Source of the DNA: Exiguobacterium acetylicum
GTDB lineage: Bacteria; Bacillota; Bacilli; Exiguobacteriales; Exiguobacteriaceae
Direction of reading: 5' to 3'
Length of the DNA: 64,000 bases
Assembly (NCBI RefSeq): GCF_019890935.1
Contig: NZ_CP082333.1
Coordinates: 584,001 to 648,000 of the forward strand
Part shown: positions 51,716-60,205 of the stretch, in pieces
Layout of the letters: each line of letters starts with the position of its first letter
How positions within the stretch are numbered: the first letter of the stretch is position 1
Program-made: the position numbers and the translations under genes
Notes under the pieces: generated by a model
Seen by the model: the letters and a program-made list of their open reading frames with translations, nothing else
What the model was told of the DNA's origin: nothing
Database searches by the model: none

Positions 51716-52870
51716 ATGAAAGTGGTTAGAGAAGGAATCGTATGGGTCTATTTATTGTTGTTTCGTATTTGTTATGGTGTCTTTCGATGGCTACCGCTTC
51801 GACCAGTCACTTTGTTTTGGATGACGTATGGTGATAACGCAAAACCTGTTAATGATCGCTTAGCGCAGGAATTGCCAAGTGAGAAACGGTATCTGGTATA
51901 TGATCATCATTTCATGAAGCAGCCGGATCTGTGGAAGTCAGATCGGACTCTTCGCTTTCGTCGTTTACGATTCGTTCGGTTAGCGTATTTGCTTGCGACC
52001 TCCCGGACGGTCTTCGTCGATAATTATGTCGCAGAATTCAGTGTCGCAACAACGCGACGAGGAACACGACGTATCCAGCTATGGCATGCGGCAGGAACAT
52101 TAAAGCAGTTTGGACTGACCTCCTCCAAAAGTCTGTTCGTATCGGAGCGAGTACGAAATCGTTTTCGACGTGTTTATCAGGAATATGGTGATTTCATCGT
52201 GCCAGGGATGCGCTGTGCGACACAGTTCATGGCACCACACGACTTAAAACGATCTCATTTTAAACCATTCGGCATGCCACGAACGGACTATTGGTTTGAT
52301 GAGGAGCAACGAAAACAGAAAACACTGGAATTAAGAAAACAATACGCAAAGACTGATCGTCGGATCTTATTGTATGCACCGACATACCGGGAATACAAAG
52401 GGACAGAAGATCATACGATTCAACAGTTCGAACGACTTGCTCAAGCGGGATGGACGATTCTCGTTAAATTACATCCAACGATTCGGTCTCTTTCTACCTA
52501 TCGTTCTAGCCACATCCATCTTTTGGACGATACGTATCAGATCAATGATTACTTGCTGATCACTGATGTGCTCGTAACTGATTATTCTTCGATTCCATTT
52601 GAAAGCTGTCTCCTTAACATTCCAGCGTTCTTGTATACACCGGACATCGACACATACCGACAACTACCAGGGCTCGTGGATCAGTATCCGCAACCGCTAC
52701 CTGTCCGCCAGACAGAACGGATGGAGCAGTTGATGGAGTGGATCACGTCTGATGTGATACTTGAAGAATGTCGTCAACACATGCAGAAGTTCCAACAGAA
52801 CTGGTATGATCAGACGCCGGGTCAAGCAGTCAATCGAATTGTTGATCATTACTATGATATAAATCCATGA
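51716..52870 (+). CDS. Second CDP-glycerol glycerophosphotransferase-family protein
   Basis: The 384-residue protein is diverged from the transferase at 50063 but keeps the family landmarks IQLWHAAGTLKQFGL, LLYAPTYREYKG, LVKLHPTIR and LVTDYSSIPFESCLL. Its N-terminus is hydrophobic and basic, fitting peripheral membrane attachment. The WHAAG variant in place of WHGTP suggests a different acceptor, perhaps primase versus polymerase roles. AGAAGGG lies before the ATG. Confidence 0.9.
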   Translation: MKVVREGIVWVYLLLFRICYGVFRWLPLRPVTLFWMTYGDNAKPVNDRLAQELPSEKRYLVYDHHFMKQPDLWKSDRTLRFRRLRFVRLAYLLATSRTVFVDNYVAEFSVATTRRGTRRIQLWHAAGTLKQFGLTSSKSLFVSERVRNRFRRVYQEYGDFIVPGMRCATQFMAPHDLKRSHFKPFGMPRTDYWFDEEQRKQKTLELRKQYAKTDRRILLYAPTYREYKGTEDHTIQQFERLAQAGWTILVKLHPTIRSLSTYRSSHIHLLDDTYQINDYLLITDVLVTDYSSIPFESCLLNIPAFLYTPDIDTYRQLPGLVDQYPQPLPVRQTERMEQLMEWITSDVILEECRQHMQKFQQNWYDQTPGQAVNRIVDHYYDINP

Positions 52871-52935
52871 CATCACTCCTGACGATTCCTTTTGTATTCT
52901 TAAAAGTAGTCGTCAGGTCATTTTAAAAATAATAA

Positions 52936-52951
52936 TGTGAAATGTTGAACA
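52936..52951 (+). promoter_or_regulatory. Candidate Fnr/Crp-type site upstream of the fnr-like gene
   Basis: TGTGAAATGTTGAACA is nearly identical to the site at 7127-7142. A possible -10 TATACT (52999-53004) has no good -35, as expected for an activator-dependent promoter; the site is centred about -66 from the predicted start. Suggests autoregulation. Confidence 0.4.
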
Positions 52952-53030
52952 AAGTTTGACAATCTTTTGAAAATCCATTCTTTTCGACTGTGATGTTCTA
53001 TACTAAAAGCAGAAGAAGAGGAGAGGAGAA

Positions 53031-53744
53031 ATGGATATGCTAACTTGTGGAACGACTGAAGCCAATACGTTCGTCTTATCACCCGAAACGCGAACGTTGC
53101 TTGAGAGCTTCATGACAGAAACGACGTTCAAAAAGGATTCCATTGTCTGTTGGGAAGGGGAAATGAACGATAAGTTGTTTTATGTGAAACAAGGAGGCGT
53201 CAAGCTATCGAAGTTGACGAAAAAAGGCAGTCCATTACTCATGTTTTTATATTTCAAAGGAGATTTGTTTGGCGAATTTGATGTGGGAGAAGCTTTTCCG
53301 AGTTCTTACAGTATTGAAACGATGGAAGATAGCATCATCGGATTCTTATCGAAAAACCAATTAGAAGAGCTCATGAAAAAAGATGGTGCCTTTGCGCTTG
53401 AGATCATGCGATGGCAAGCATTAATGCGGAAGCAAACGGAAACGAAATTACGTGACTTACTACTGTTTGGAAAACCAGGGGCATTAGCTTCGACGTTACT
53501 TCGCTTGATTGCGATGGAAGGGGAACAAGTAGGAGAAACGTATCGTCTTGCGAAGCGACCATCCGACGGTGAATTTGGTCAATTGATCGGTGCACCACGT
53601 GAAACCGTTAATCGTATGTTTTCTCAGTGGAAAAAAGAAGGGGTCATTTCGATGACAGCAAAAGAAATCATCATTCACGATCCGCAATATCTACGGGATC
53701 TGTGTCATTGTGAAGGGTGTCCAGCAGGGGTTTGTCGAATTTAA
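53031..53744 (+). CDS. fnr: Fnr-type oxygen-sensing regulator (Crp/Fnr family) with C-terminal Fe-S cysteines
   Basis: The 237-residue protein has an N-terminal cyclic-nucleotide-binding-like beta roll, a dimer helix, and a Crp-type HTH (EFGQLIGAPRETVNRMFSQWKKEG, about 184-207). The C-terminus CHCEGCPAGVC contains C-x2-C-x4-C, the spacing of the [4Fe-4S]-binding cysteines of Bacillus subtilis Fnr, plus one more Cys. It is therefore likely to be active only without oxygen. GAGAGGAG precedes the ATG. Possible targets in the window are the cba oxidase operon just downstream, the FNT channel and itself. Confidence 0.85.
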   Translation: MDMLTCGTTEANTFVLSPETRTLLESFMTETTFKKDSIVCWEGEMNDKLFYVKQGGVKLSKLTKKGSPLLMFLYFKGDLFGEFDVGEAFPSSYSIETMEDSIIGFLSKNQLEELMKKDGAFALEIMRWQALMRKQTETKLRDLLLFGKPGALASTLLRLIAMEGEQVGETYRLAKRPSDGEFGQLIGAPRETVNRMFSQWKKEGVISMTAKEIIIHDPQYLRDLCHCEGCPAGVCRI

Positions 53745-53765
53745 TAAGATGTACGAATCATCCCG

Positions 53766-53801
53766 ACGCGAAACAGGACTTTCCTGTCTCGCGTTATTTT
53801 T
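53766..53801 (+). terminator. Terminator of fnr
   Basis: ACGCGA-ACAGGA, CTT and TCCTGT-TCGCGT pair with small bulges, followed by an interrupted T tail. Confidence 0.75.
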
Positions 53802-53886
53802 GTGTATAAAAGTTTTTTCTATGCTTGTTTAGATGTGAACTTTCTGTGTGTTTTCGAAATAAAAAGTGCGGAATTTTCATATTTAA

Positions 53887-53930
53887 AGTGATATTTATCA
53901 CAGTTTCCAGACTTGCTGAATTCTTACAAT
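53887..53930 (+). promoter_or_regulatory. FNR-like operator and class-II promoter of the cba oxidase operon
   Basis: AGTGATATTTATCACA (53887-53902) is a near-perfect dyad fitting TGTGA-N6-TCACA. TACAAT (53925-53930) is a good -10 with no -35. The dyad centre lies about 41-42 bp upstream of the predicted start, the classical class-II activator position. Confidence 0.65.
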
Positions 53931-53965
53931 AAAGACAAGTTCAGAGTAGGAAAGGAGTAATCACG

Positions 53966-54079
53966 ATGAGTCAAAAGACAGAATCGAACCTAAAAGGAAC
54001 ATTCGTTGCCGTCCTGATCGTAGCAGGTGTCATCATCGGGATGTGGAGTTCAATCTTTCTATTGTTCATATCACGTTAA
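53966..54079 (+). CDS. Cytochrome c oxidase subunit IIa-type peptide (37 residues)
   Basis: ATG 53966 follows AAGGAG. The short product has a polar N-terminus and a single membrane helix, GTFVAVLIVAGVIIGMWSSIFL, ending LLFISR. Size, sequence and position directly before subunit II match the COX2A subunit of ba3/cba oxidases, which replaces one of the helices missing from subunit II. Confidence 0.8.
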   Translation: MSQKTESNLKGTFVAVLIVAGVIIGMWSSIFLLFISR

Positions 54080-54091
54080 GGAGGAGTCACG

Positions 54092-54562
54092 ATGCACATT
54101 CATCGTTTAGAAAAAATCTGGCTGATCTTCGGAGTAGCGATGCTAGCGGTCTTCTTGACCATCATCGGTGTATCCGCTTTTGCATCGGGGAATCAACCAC
54201 CATCCGATGCGACATTGATTGATCCGACGAAAGTCGATCAGACGAAACCGTTTGATAAGCCAGGACTAAAAAAGATTGATGATGATCGATACGAAGCGGT
54301 CATCGTTTCACAAGCTTTTCAGTTTACACCAAAAGATATGGTCATACCTAAAGGGGCGACGGTCGATTTTCTCGTGACATCGAAGGACGTCGTTCATGGA
54401 TTCGAAATCGTTAAGACGAACGTCAACATGATGGTCGTTCCCGGTCATATCAATTCGATTGAGTATACGTTCAAAGAGGCTGGCGAGTATCTCGTCGTCT
54501 GTAATGAATACTGTGGAAATGCTCATCATATGATGACAACGAAAATCAAGGTGGTGGAATAA
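54092..54562 (+). CDS. Cytochrome cba/ba3 oxidase subunit II
   Basis: The 156-residue protein has one N-terminal membrane helix (about 9-32) and an extracytoplasmic cupredoxin domain with the CuA site: a His in KDVVHGFEI and CNEYCGNAHHMM, which supplies two Cys, His and Met. The single helix is typical of ba3-type (B-family) subunit II. It lies between subunit IIa and subunit I. AAGGAGGAG precedes the ATG. Confidence 0.92.
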   Translation: MHIHRLEKIWLIFGVAMLAVFLTIIGVSAFASGNQPPSDATLIDPTKVDQTKPFDKPGLKKIDDDRYEAVIVSQAFQFTPKDMVIPKGATVDFLVTSKDVVHGFEIVKTNVNMMVVPGHINSIEYTFKEAGEYLVVCNEYCGNAHHMMTTKIKVVE

Positions 54563-54563
54563 G

Positions 54564-56255
54564 ATGAATGCTATTTCAAACAAACTAAGACAGTTCGAGA
54601 TGGAGCGTGGTCTACCCGCTACCGTCATCGGAGTCAAGGAAGCAAAACTGGCCTTCGCACATGTTAGTTTTTCACTTGTCGCCTTATTGATCGGTGGTCT
54701 ATGTGGATTACTACAAACGATGGTACGGACAGGTGTCATTCCAGAAATCGCTGGAATCGGATACTATGAGCTTCTGACTGCACACGGATTGATGCTTGCC
54801 ATCGTCTTTACGACGTTATTCATTTTTGGATTATTGTTCTCATTTTTAGGTCAATCGTTCGGACGCTTCGAAGAGTTTCCGCGACGTCTCGGATGGGTCG
54901 GGTTCTGGTTCATGATTCTTGGTGTCGTCCTCGTCACGTGGATGGTGCTTGCAGGTGAAGCTTCCGTCCTCTATACATTCTATGCACCACTCAAGGCACA
55001 TCCTGTATTTTATATCGGACTCGTCATCTTCGTCGTTGGAACGTGGATCGCGTCTGGTGCGATGTTCCGTATGTATGCTGATTACAAGCGGGAACACCCT
55101 GGCGTTCATCCACCGCTTCAAGCCTACATGAGCATCATGACTGCCTTGTTGTGGGTGGTTGCGACACTCGGCGTAGCAGCAACGATTCTCTTTCAACTCC
55201 TTCCTTTATCTCTTGGTTGGACAGATAAGGTCGGAATCGAGCTGTCCCGAACGCTATTTTGGTACTTTGGTCATCCACTCGTCTATTTCTGGTTATTACC
55301 TGCCTACATCGTCTGGTATACGGTCATTCCAAAAATTGTTGGTGGGAAGATTTTTTCAGACGCGTTAGCACGCATGTCGTTCTTGTTATTCCTACTCTTT
55401 TCGTTCCCTGTTGGATTTCACCATCAATTGTTAGAGCCGGGGATTTCTGCTTTTTGGAAGTATGTCCAAGTCGTCTTGACATTCCTCGTCATCATCCCAT
55501 CATTGATGACTGCCTTCTCGATGTTTGCGACATTCGAGCTAGCGGGTCGCCGTAAGGGAGCAACTGGCATATTTGGTTGGGTGAAGAAAATGCCATATCG
55601 CGATGTCCGGTTCCTTGCACCATTCATCGGGATGTTATTCTTCATTCCAGCAGGTGCAGGTGGTGTCATTAATGCATCGCATCAGCTGAACATCATCGTT
55701 CACAACACATTGTGGGTCACGGGACACTTTCATATCACGGTCGGTGCCGCCGTCGCACTGACGTTCTTCGGAACAGCCTACTGGCTTGTCCCGCTCTTAC
55801 GTGGTCGAACGTTAACAGCAGCAATGAATCGTCTTGGACTCATCCAAACGGCTGCCTGGACGATCGGAATGCTCTTCATGTCGACGGCGATGCACATCTC
55901 AGGATTACTCGGTAATCCACGACGGACGGGACCAGCCACCTACTTCAAGGATTCAATCGTCGCTGACTGGATTCCATATCATGTCGCAATGGCGATCGGC
56001 GGAACGATTTTATTCATCTCGATTCTGCTATTCCTCTATGCGATGTTCCAACTTGCATTCCGAGCGCCAAAAGGAACGGAAGAATTTCCGATTGCTGAAA
56101 CGGAAGAAGAAGCGATGGCAACGCCATTCTTCTTTGAAAATTGGAAGTTATGGATTTTCGTAACGTTCGCTTTGATTGCGTTTGCATACACGGTGCCGAT
56201 TTGGCATATGATTGAAAATGCCCCTCCAGGCGCTCCCGGATGGAGACTCTGGTAA
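54564..56255 (+). CDS. Cytochrome cba/ba3 oxidase subunit I
   Basis: The 563-residue catalytic subunit has about 13 membrane segments. Heme and CuB ligands are visible: His in TAHGLMLAIVF; GHPLVYFWLLPAYIVWY, with the His-Tyr pair of the CuB site; the HH of GFHHQLLEPG; and the pair in WVTGHFHITVG. HPLVYFWLLPAY is the B-family variant without the D-channel motif of A-type oxidases. It should give high-affinity oxygen reduction with proton pumping. The ATG is one base past the subunit II stop. Confidence 0.94.
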   Translation: MNAISNKLRQFEMERGLPATVIGVKEAKLAFAHVSFSLVALLIGGLCGLLQTMVRTGVIPEIAGIGYYELLTAHGLMLAIVFTTLFIFGLLFSFLGQSFGRFEEFPRRLGWVGFWFMILGVVLVTWMVLAGEASVLYTFYAPLKAHPVFYIGLVIFVVGTWIASGAMFRMYADYKREHPGVHPPLQAYMSIMTALLWVVATLGVAATILFQLLPLSLGWTDKVGIELSRTLFWYFGHPLVYFWLLPAYIVWYTVIPKIVGGKIFSDALARMSFLLFLLFSFPVGFHHQLLEPGISAFWKYVQVVLTFLVIIPSLMTAFSMFATFELAGRRKGATGIFGWVKKMPYRDVRFLAPFIGMLFFIPAGAGGVINASHQLNIIVHNTLWVTGHFHITVGAAVALTFFGTAYWLVPLLRGRTLTAAMNRLGLIQTAAWTIGMLFMSTAMHISGLLGNPRRTGPATYFKDSIVADWIPYHVAMAIGGTILFISILLFLYAMFQLAFRAPKGTEEFPIAETEEEAMATPFFFENWKLWIFVTFALIAFAYTVPIWHMIENAPPGAPGWRLW

Positions 56256-56273
56256 GACAATAAGGGGCTTCAA

Positions 56274-56428
56274 AAAAAGAATGACGCGTCTGTACACGCA
56301 CTTTCCTCAGGCGAGACACAAGCCAGTTTTCCTGCTTCATTTAAGCAGGAAAGCGGGTCTTGTTCGTCTCTGACAACGCATAAATGCGTTTTTCCTGTAG
56401 GAGTTGCGTGTGACGCGTCATTCTTTTT
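56274..56428. repeat. 155-bp palindromic element with three-way-junction folding
   Basis: A 17-bp perfect terminal stem (56274-56290 with 56412-56428) continues through CACGCA/TGCGTG and TCCT-CAGG/CCTG-AGGA. Inside are a branched arm (GAGAC, ACAAG with CTTGT, GTCTC), its hairpin TTTTCCTGCTT/AAGCAGGAAA, and a second hairpin AACGCA/TGCGTT. The TTTCC and AGGAGT framework recalls large intergenic palindromes scattered in Bacillaceae genomes, from memory only. It is the only copy in this window. It could be a dispersed repeat or a structured RNA, and may end the oxidase transcript. Confidence 0.6.
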
Positions 56429-56435
56429 ATTACGA

Positions 56436-56475
56436 GATAAGGGAGGCAGATCATCAATCTGCCTCCCTTATCTTT
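56436..56475. terminator. 16-bp perfect-stem terminator
   Basis: GATAAGGGAGGCAGAT (56436-56451) and ATCTGCCTCCCTTATC (56457-56472) pair exactly around CATCA, followed by TTTG. It lies directly after the 155-bp element and before the convergent lia operon. Confidence 0.8.
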
Positions 56476-56545
56476 GTAGAGACTGACTTTTGAGTCAGCC
56501 TCTTATTTGCGTGAGCTTAAGGAATAAGTAATGAAGGGCTAAATC

Positions 56546-57175
56546 TTATTTGACGAGATTATGCTTGAAGGCATAGACGACAGCTTGTGTACGGTCTACG
56601 ACATCGAGTTTCGATAAGATGTTCGAGACGTGTGTTTTAACGGTTTTTAAGGAAATGAATAATTCGTCTGCGATTTCTTGGTTCGCCATACCACGAGCCA
56701 TCAATTGAAGAACTTCCTGCTCACGTTCCGTCAAATCATCATGTAAGTGTGTCGTAGGACGACGAAGACGCTCCATCATTTTACCAGTCACTTGTGCTGC
56801 CATGACGGATTGACCGTTTGCCGTCTTGCGAATCGCTTCTGCGATGTCAAAGGCACTAGCCGTTTTTAAGACATAACTCATCGCACCGGCTTCAATGACA
56901 GGATAGACTTTCTCATCATCAAGAAAACTTGTCACGACGAGAATCTTTGCTTCCGGCCAGTCTTTACGGATCAGTCGCGTTCCTTCGACACCATCGACTG
57001 GTTCCATTACTAAATCCATCAAGATGACATCCGGTCGATGTTCAAGCGCAAGCAAGGCTCCTGCTTGACCATCCGACGCTTCGGCGACGACCTCGATGTC
57101 TGGTTGTGTGGAAAGGAAAGCAGACACACCGGCCCGGACCATCTCGTGATCATCTACTAATAATACGCGTATCAT
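56546..57175 (-). CDS. liaR: LiaR-type response regulator
   Basis: The 209-residue NarL-family regulator has a receiver (VDDHEMVRAG; phospho-Asp in VILMDLVMEPVDG, about 54; Lys in YVLKTAS) and a LuxR-type HTH (LTEREQEVLQLMARGMANQEIADELF, SLKTVKTHVSNILSKL). It overlaps liaS by 4 bp and ends the lia operon. LiaR/VraR regulators respond to cell-wall-active antibiotics such as bacitracin. Confidence 0.93.
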   Translation of the reverse strand: MIRVLLVDDHEMVRAGVSAFLSTQPDIEVVAEASDGQAGALLALEHRPDVILMDLVMEPVDGVEGTRLIRKDWPEAKILVVTSFLDDEKVYPVIEAGAMSYVLKTASAFDIAEAIRKTANGQSVMAAQVTGKMMERLRRPTTHLHDDLTEREQEVLQLMARGMANQEIADELFISLKTVKTHVSNILSKLDVVDRTQAVVYAFKHNLVK

Positions 57176-58197
57176 ACTTGCACCATCCGATCTTTTCTAA
57201 GTTTGACTTCGATTTGGGTTCCTTGTCCCGGAACGCTGACGAGACGAATCGTTCCGCCCATCTCAGCCGTCCGTTCCCGCATCGAATTAATGCCATAAGA
57301 GGCAAGTTTTTTTTCATCAACGACGAATCCAACACCATCATCATTCATGCTCAGAATGATCGTTTCGTTGAATTGTCGGAGTTCGATATCCATATGAGAC
57401 GCTTTCGCGTGACGTAATGCATTCGTCAATCCTTCTTGAACGATCCGGAATAACTCGTTTTCAATTTGTCGTGGAAGTGACATTTCTTCTAACTTCCAAC
57501 TCAATTGTGTGGACTGCTTTCTAGATAATTCTTCGAGCAGTTGAGAAAGTCCTTGTTGTAACGTCATTCCTTCGAGTTCGACAGGGCGAAGCTGAAGTAA
57601 GAGGGAGCGCATTTCAGACTGCGCCGTTTGCGCCATCGTCTCGACCATCTCAATCTGTTTGGCAGCAGCTTCAGGTTGAGACAGAATCGTCTGTTTAGCT
57701 GCTGTCGTCATCATGGAGATGGCATAGAGCTGTTGCGAAACGGAATCGTGTAAATCACGTGCGAGTCGTTTTCGTTCTTCCGTGACGGCTTGAACTCTTA
57801 CTTGTTCAACATGTTGCGGACGTGTACTGATTTTTTGGACGGTCTCGACTTGTTCGTCGATACGTTTTCCAATCCGCGACAAGCGCGTCAACGTATGAAA
57901 GTAGGGACCCGGAACGATCGTCACATCTTTTCCTTGTTCTAGTTCAATGATGGCAGTCGTGACACGTTTGAAGTCACGTCGTAAGAAAAAGTAATGCATG
58001 CTACCGATGGCAAGCGGTAGTAATAACGAGAGTCCGATAACGAGTAGAAGGACAGGGAAATCTTGTTGACGGACGAATAGGACATGCCAATCGACTTGTC
58101 GTGTACTTAAGAATAACAACGTTGTCATGACAGCCGTCAAAAAGCCCGTCATGACTTGGAGGGCAATGACACCAAGCGGGAATTGATCACGCTTCAT
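57172..58197 (-). CDS. liaS: LiaS-type sensor histidine kinase
   Basis: The 341-residue kinase has two N-terminal membrane segments with a short external loop (about 8-30 and 47-68), a HAMP-like linker, a HisKA_3 domain with the phospho-His in ERKRLARDLHDSVSQQLYA, and a HATPase (ENELFRIVQEGLTNALRHA, DDGVGF). The tiny sensor loop makes it an intramembrane-sensing kinase as in LiaS/VraS. It overlaps liaF and liaR by 4 bp each. Confidence 0.93.
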   Translation of the reverse strand: MKRDQFPLGVIALQVMTGFLTAVMTTLLFLSTRQVDWHVLFVRQQDFPVLLLVIGLSLLLPLAIGSMHYFFLRRDFKRVTTAIIELEQGKDVTIVPGPYFHTLTRLSRIGKRIDEQVETVQKISTRPQHVEQVRVQAVTEERKRLARDLHDSVSQQLYAISMMTTAAKQTILSQPEAAAKQIEMVETMAQTAQSEMRSLLLQLRPVELEGMTLQQGLSQLLEELSRKQSTQLSWKLEEMSLPRQIENELFRIVQEGLTNALRHAKASHMDIELRQFNETIILSMNDDGVGFVVDEKKLASYGINSMRERTAEMGGTIRLVSVPGQGTQIEVKLRKDRMVQV

Positions 58198-58913
58198 ATC
58201 GAAGACACCTCCACGTTGCCAATACCGAGCATGACATGAATGCGAACCTTACGCGTCGCTTCACCGTATTCTGGTGCCCGGAATTGAATACGTCGATTAA
58301 AGAAAGTCGGAATCCGGCGGATGTCCGTCTTGACGCTTCCGAAGCCGATTGACGTGTCGAGTGTATAGTCATAGCCGGACGGTAAAAGAATTCGGACGTC
58401 CCCGACGACACCACTGACGACGATCAATGTCTCACCTTCCGGGACGTAAGCGTGCGTCAAATCGATTTCTAAATCCTTGACGATGAACTGTTCGCTCAAA
58501 TCCTGTAAGACGTACGGTGCATCGGCTTGAGTCGAGAAGGAGTAAGCGGGTTGAATCTTGATCCCTTCCTCTTCATATTGATGCGGAGCAATCCGTGAAA
58601 ATAAAAATTCGCGAACAGAATGTCGTGTCACGAGAATGATCCCAAGATAGAGCAAGATACCAGCAATGACAAAACCGATGGCAGCCGAACTAAGGACGAC
58701 GCCAGCAAGAATGATCGTACCGACGATGTAGAAGAGGATTGCTAATTTTTCATGATTACGTCGTCGGAAATGAATCCCGACATAATACAGCAGGAACGGA
58801 AATAAGACACCAAACAAGACATTTCCTGCACCGGACAGTAGGTCATAGAACAGACCGAGGGCGAACAGGATCGATACGTAACCGACCAGTTGTTTCGTAC
58901 TTAATCGTCGCAC
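58194..58913 (-). CDS. liaF: LiaF-type membrane inhibitor of LiaS
   Basis: I choose GTG 58913 (239 residues), seven bases after AAAGGAG; upstream ATG 58934 would place that site inside the gene. About four membrane segments occupy the first 110 residues, followed by a soluble beta-rich domain (FIVKDLEIDLTHAYVPEGET, GFGSVKTDIRRIP, IHVMLGIGNVEV), the cell-wall-active-antibiotic-response LiaF C-terminal domain. In Bacillus LiaF keeps LiaS off. Confidence 0.9.
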   Translation of the reverse strand: MRRLSTKQLVGYVSILFALGLFYDLLSGAGNVLFGVLFPFLLYYVGIHFRRRNHEKLAILFYIVGTIILAGVVLSSAAIGFVIAGILLYLGIILVTRHSVREFLFSRIAPHQYEEEGIKIQPAYSFSTQADAPYVLQDLSEQFIVKDLEIDLTHAYVPEGETLIVVSGVVGDVRILLPSGYDYTLDTSIGFGSVKTDIRRIPTFFNRRIQFRAPEYGEATRKVRIHVMLGIGNVEVSSI

Positions 58914-58972
58914 GATCAATCTCCTTTCTAACATGACAAAGGGAGGCATACGCCTCCTTCATCATTAATTGC

Positions 58973-59590
58973 TTATTGGTGAATGCGACGCTCGAGTTCA
59001 GCGATACGCGCATCGATATCATCTTCATCAACGGCTGGTTGTTTTGCTTCAGGCTCTTCTGCCGTGAACGGATGTGCTTCTTCTTTTATAGTAGCATTTG
59101 GTTCGCGATCTAGCACCTGGTTCATCTTGTTTTTTAAGTTCGAGACGTTTTCGCGCATCATCCATTCGTACCGTTTGTTCTGTAAATCTTCGAGCTTTAA
59201 CTTCAACTCGAGGGCTTCACGTTCCAATTCGTTCAGCTCGCGTTTCGTCTCAGCGACGAGTTCTTCGAAGAAGCGGTATTGCTCTCCGTAATGCTTCGAT
59301 TCGATGGCTGCACGCTCAGCCAGTTGTTGTTCACCGGCTTCGTTTGCGATTTCGACTTGCTTGAAGCGTTTATCGGCTAAATCTTTCGCTTCCTCTTGTT
59401 TATGCGTTAATTCTTGCAGTAATGTCCGTTGACGCTCGAGTAGTCGATCAATCTCTTTTAAATCAGCTTCTGTAGATCGAATATGACGAACGAGCTTTTT
59501 AGCAGGTACTTCACCCTGTTCGGCTGCTTTTTTGACTTCTGTCATCATTTGTGTCGCAAAATCGTTAAGTTGATCAAATACGTTTTTCAT
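58973..59590 (-). CDS. liaH: LiaH-like PspA/IM30-family protein
   Basis: The start is ATG 59590 after AAGGAGG (205 residues). The product is almost all coiled coil, with the PspA-type N-terminal helix MKNVFDQLNDFATQMMTEV and long charged heptads, and an acidic C-terminal tail (PAVDEDDIDARIAELERRIHQ). PspA/LiaH proteins form oligomers that protect the membrane under envelope stress. It lies between liaI and liaF. Confidence 0.9.
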   Translation of the reverse strand: MKNVFDQLNDFATQMMTEVKKAAEQGEVPAKKLVRHIRSTEADLKEIDRLLERQRTLLQELTHKQEEAKDLADKRFKQVEIANEAGEQQLAERAAIESKHYGEQYRFFEELVAETKRELNELEREALELKLKLEDLQNKRYEWMMRENVSNLKNKMNQVLDREPNATIKEEAHPFTAEEPEAKQPAVDEDDIDARIAELERRIHQ

Positions 59591-59641
59591 GAAAAAATTC
59601 CTCCTTGAAAGTGGCGAATGATATCGGGTCACACATTTTGA

Positions 59642-60019
59642 TTAGAAACGTTTTTCGTCTAAGTCTTTCCAGTCTGCTTCGAAATGTGTCGTTGATGTAC
59701 GGCGACGGTTAAAGAGATCTTGAACATTGACACGCTGTAGTTTTATACGCATGTAACCGACGTACAATGCGATGGCTGCTGCGATTCCGATGACTGCCCA
59801 GATGTTCGAGAGGGCAAGTCCGATTCCGATGGCTGCTAGGAATCCGAAGCCGAGTTTCGCTGGCCATTTGTTCGATTGCATGAACTTACTGATCGAATAG
59901 AACGCGAGTAACGCCCCTAAGCCAAGTCCGATCATATGCGGTAATGTTCCGATGACGACGGCAAATAACGCCAGTCCGGCGAGAATCATCACCAGTTGTT
60001 TTCCTTTCGATTGCTTCAT
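59642..60019 (-). CDS. liaI: LiaI-like small membrane protein
   Basis: The 125-residue protein has three to four hydrophobic segments (VMILAGLALFAVVIGTLPH, GLGLGALLAFYSI, LGFGFLAAIGIGLALS, WAVIGIAAAIALYVGYM) and a charged C-terminus. Size and position before liaH match B. subtilis LiaI, the membrane anchor of LiaH. It is first in the operon. A GTC-type dyad, AAGGTCTGACTTT (60120-60132), lies upstream and could be a LiaR site; the TATCAT -10 (minus strand, 60054-60049) lacks a good -35. Confidence 0.82.
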   Translation of the reverse strand: MKQSKGKQLVMILAGLALFAVVIGTLPHMIGLGLGALLAFYSISKFMQSNKWPAKLGFGFLAAIGIGLALSNIWAVIGIAAAIALYVGYMRIKLQRVNVQDLFNRRRTSTTHFEADWKDLDEKRF

Positions 60020-60205
60020 GAGGAAGCCTCCCTTGTGTTGATACCTTTATGATACGGGAGTCCTTTTATTCCGACGACACTCTTTGGACCGTATTTGCTC
60101 TCGGGCTTAAGGCGGAGAGAAGGTCTGACTTTAAGGGAAGCGCTATCAGCACCAATGATTCATGTGATACTCTATAAGGGAATCGAATCGAGAGGAGTGA
60201 TGTTG

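Noticed and set aside
54846-56340. ORFs on both strands over oxidase subunit I and its end
   Set aside because: They are shadows of a clearly coding gene; the protein-like composition follows from membrane-helix codons.
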